21,882 nucleotides of DNA from DASSLY01 sp035689185 (lineage in GTDB: Bacteria > Actinomycetota > Actinomycetes > Actinomycetales > Dermatophilaceae): assembly GCA_035689185.1 (NCBI GenBank), contig DASSLY010000035.1:1-21882 (forward strand), written 5' to 3'. The stretch's first letter is position 1. Every line of letters starts with the position of its first letter. Made by a program: the position numbers and the translations under genes. Below, in pieces: positions 21,472 through 21,882 of the stretch. The notes beneath the pieces are model-generated. The model made no database searches. It saw only the letters and a program-made list of their open reading frames with translations, and was not told the origin of the DNA.

Positions 21472-21690
21472 CCTCCGGACCAGATCCGCCGACTCGAACG
21501 CCCCTGCGGCGGCGAACCGAGCCCGGGACCGTTCGATGGCCTCATGGACAGCCACTTGGGTTCACGGCGGTCGAGCTCGCGGCGCGCGGTGGCGAGAAAC
21601 GCGCTGCGGCTCGTCGAGCACCGCCTCGGCGTCGACCTCGGACAGCAGGTTTGCAGGCAGCGAGACCCGACCTTGGACATACTCGGATAT
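21472..21690 (-). pseudogene. Degenerate VapB-like antitoxin (ribbon-helix-helix type)
   Basis: Three minus-strand pieces in different frames form an antitoxin-like sequence: SEYVQGRVSLPANLLSEVDA (from 21687), RSAFLATARRELDRREPKW (inside 21623-21543) and VHEAIERSRARFAAAGAFES (from 21549). The order V-S-L-P-x-x-L-L-x-E-V-D-A followed by R-S-A-F-L is usual for ribbon-helix-helix antitoxins. At least two frameshifts interrupt it. It lies directly before the PIN remnant, as in vapBC operons. The rest of the 713-bp gap between the VOC gene and tRNA-Arg shows only a candidate tRNA -10 box TAGCCT at 21759-21764. Confidence 0.5.
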
Positions 21691-21808
21691 AGCCGCAGGT
21701 GTTGCCCGATGGCGGGCGGGGCAGGCTCAGTGCGTCGATACGGCGAACGCCCCGGGGGTAGCCTGGCCCGGTCGCACGGCCCGGAACTACACCACCGCGC
21801 GACCCCCC

Positions 21809-21882
21809 GCCCTCGTAGCTCAGGGGATAGAGCACCGCTCTCCTAAAGCGGGTGTCGGCAGTTCGATTCTGCCCGGGGGCAC
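21809..21882 (+). tRNA. tRNA-Arg, anticodon CCT, truncated by window end
   Basis: The acceptor arm GCCCTCG pairs with CGGGGGC (one T-G wobble). The D arm is GCTC-AGGGGATA-GAGC, the anticodon stem CCGCT/AGCGG encloses loop CTCCTAA (CCT, reading AGG), the variable loop is GTGTC and the T arm is GGCAG-TTCGATT-CTGCC. The discriminator A is at 21881; the window ends one base later, so encoding of CCA cannot be judged. Confidence 0.95.

Noticed and set aside
21096..21680. 195-residue N-terminal extension of the VOC protein
   Set aside because: The extension translates decayed toxin-antitoxin DNA; ATG 21095 has a ribosome site and matches normal VOC length.

Overview
The window is chromosomal DNA from a high-GC actinomycete. 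It carries the actinobacteria-specific SepX/GlpR divisome membrane protein, a CIRCE-controlled FmdB/Ruc-type zinc-ribbon protein, frequent GTG starts, candidate leaderless promoters, and a gene set (mscL, FmdB/Ruc, fthC, galU, moeA, rimJ, glpR-like) that I recall lying close together in Mycobacterium tuberculosis around Rv0985c-Rv0996. The genus cannot be fixed from the sequence alone.

Left edge (1-1906): decayed mobile DNA. It holds a possible IS110-type transposase tail, an IS21-type right end with a 5'-truncated istB, an exported-protein gene that has lost its start at the IS junction, a strong hairpin, and a frameshifted transposase tail. All of this lies against the 3' end of tRNA-Ala(CGC), so it may be the edge of an old island, although no integrase or att repeat was found.

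Minus-strand operon (8600 down to 2047): GGDEF sensor, galU, moeA(glp), moaC, moaB, rimJ, sepX/glpR. Four successive 4-bp NTGA overlaps join galU to rimJ. The operon combines c-di-GMP signalling, UDP-glucose supply, molybdenum-cofactor assembly and a gephyrin-like protein with its probable membrane receptor, which acts in cell division.

Centre (8702-16350): fthC points rightward and converges, with a 13-bp overlap, on a large penicillin-acylase-type Ntn hydrolase. That gene diverges from a CPA1 cation/proton antiporter. Next come a CIRCE operator with the FmdB/Ruc-like gene, methylthioadenosine phosphorylase, a SAF/CpaB-like membrane protein, a 21-bp tandem repeat and mscL.

Right part (16375-21882): a 1399-residue DUF4011/SF1 helicase/Vsr-like nuclease, with the domain order of the single-gene Hhe defence system, converges on mscL. 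It is followed by a small VOC-fold protein, a decayed vapBC-like toxin-antitoxin locus and tRNA-Arg(CCT), which is cut by the window end.

Two window-wide patterns stand out. One is a GGCATAC heptamer that is far commoner than composition predicts and is written with otherwise disfavoured codons. The other is a repeated TAGTCT-N6-start-codon arrangement in front of three genes.
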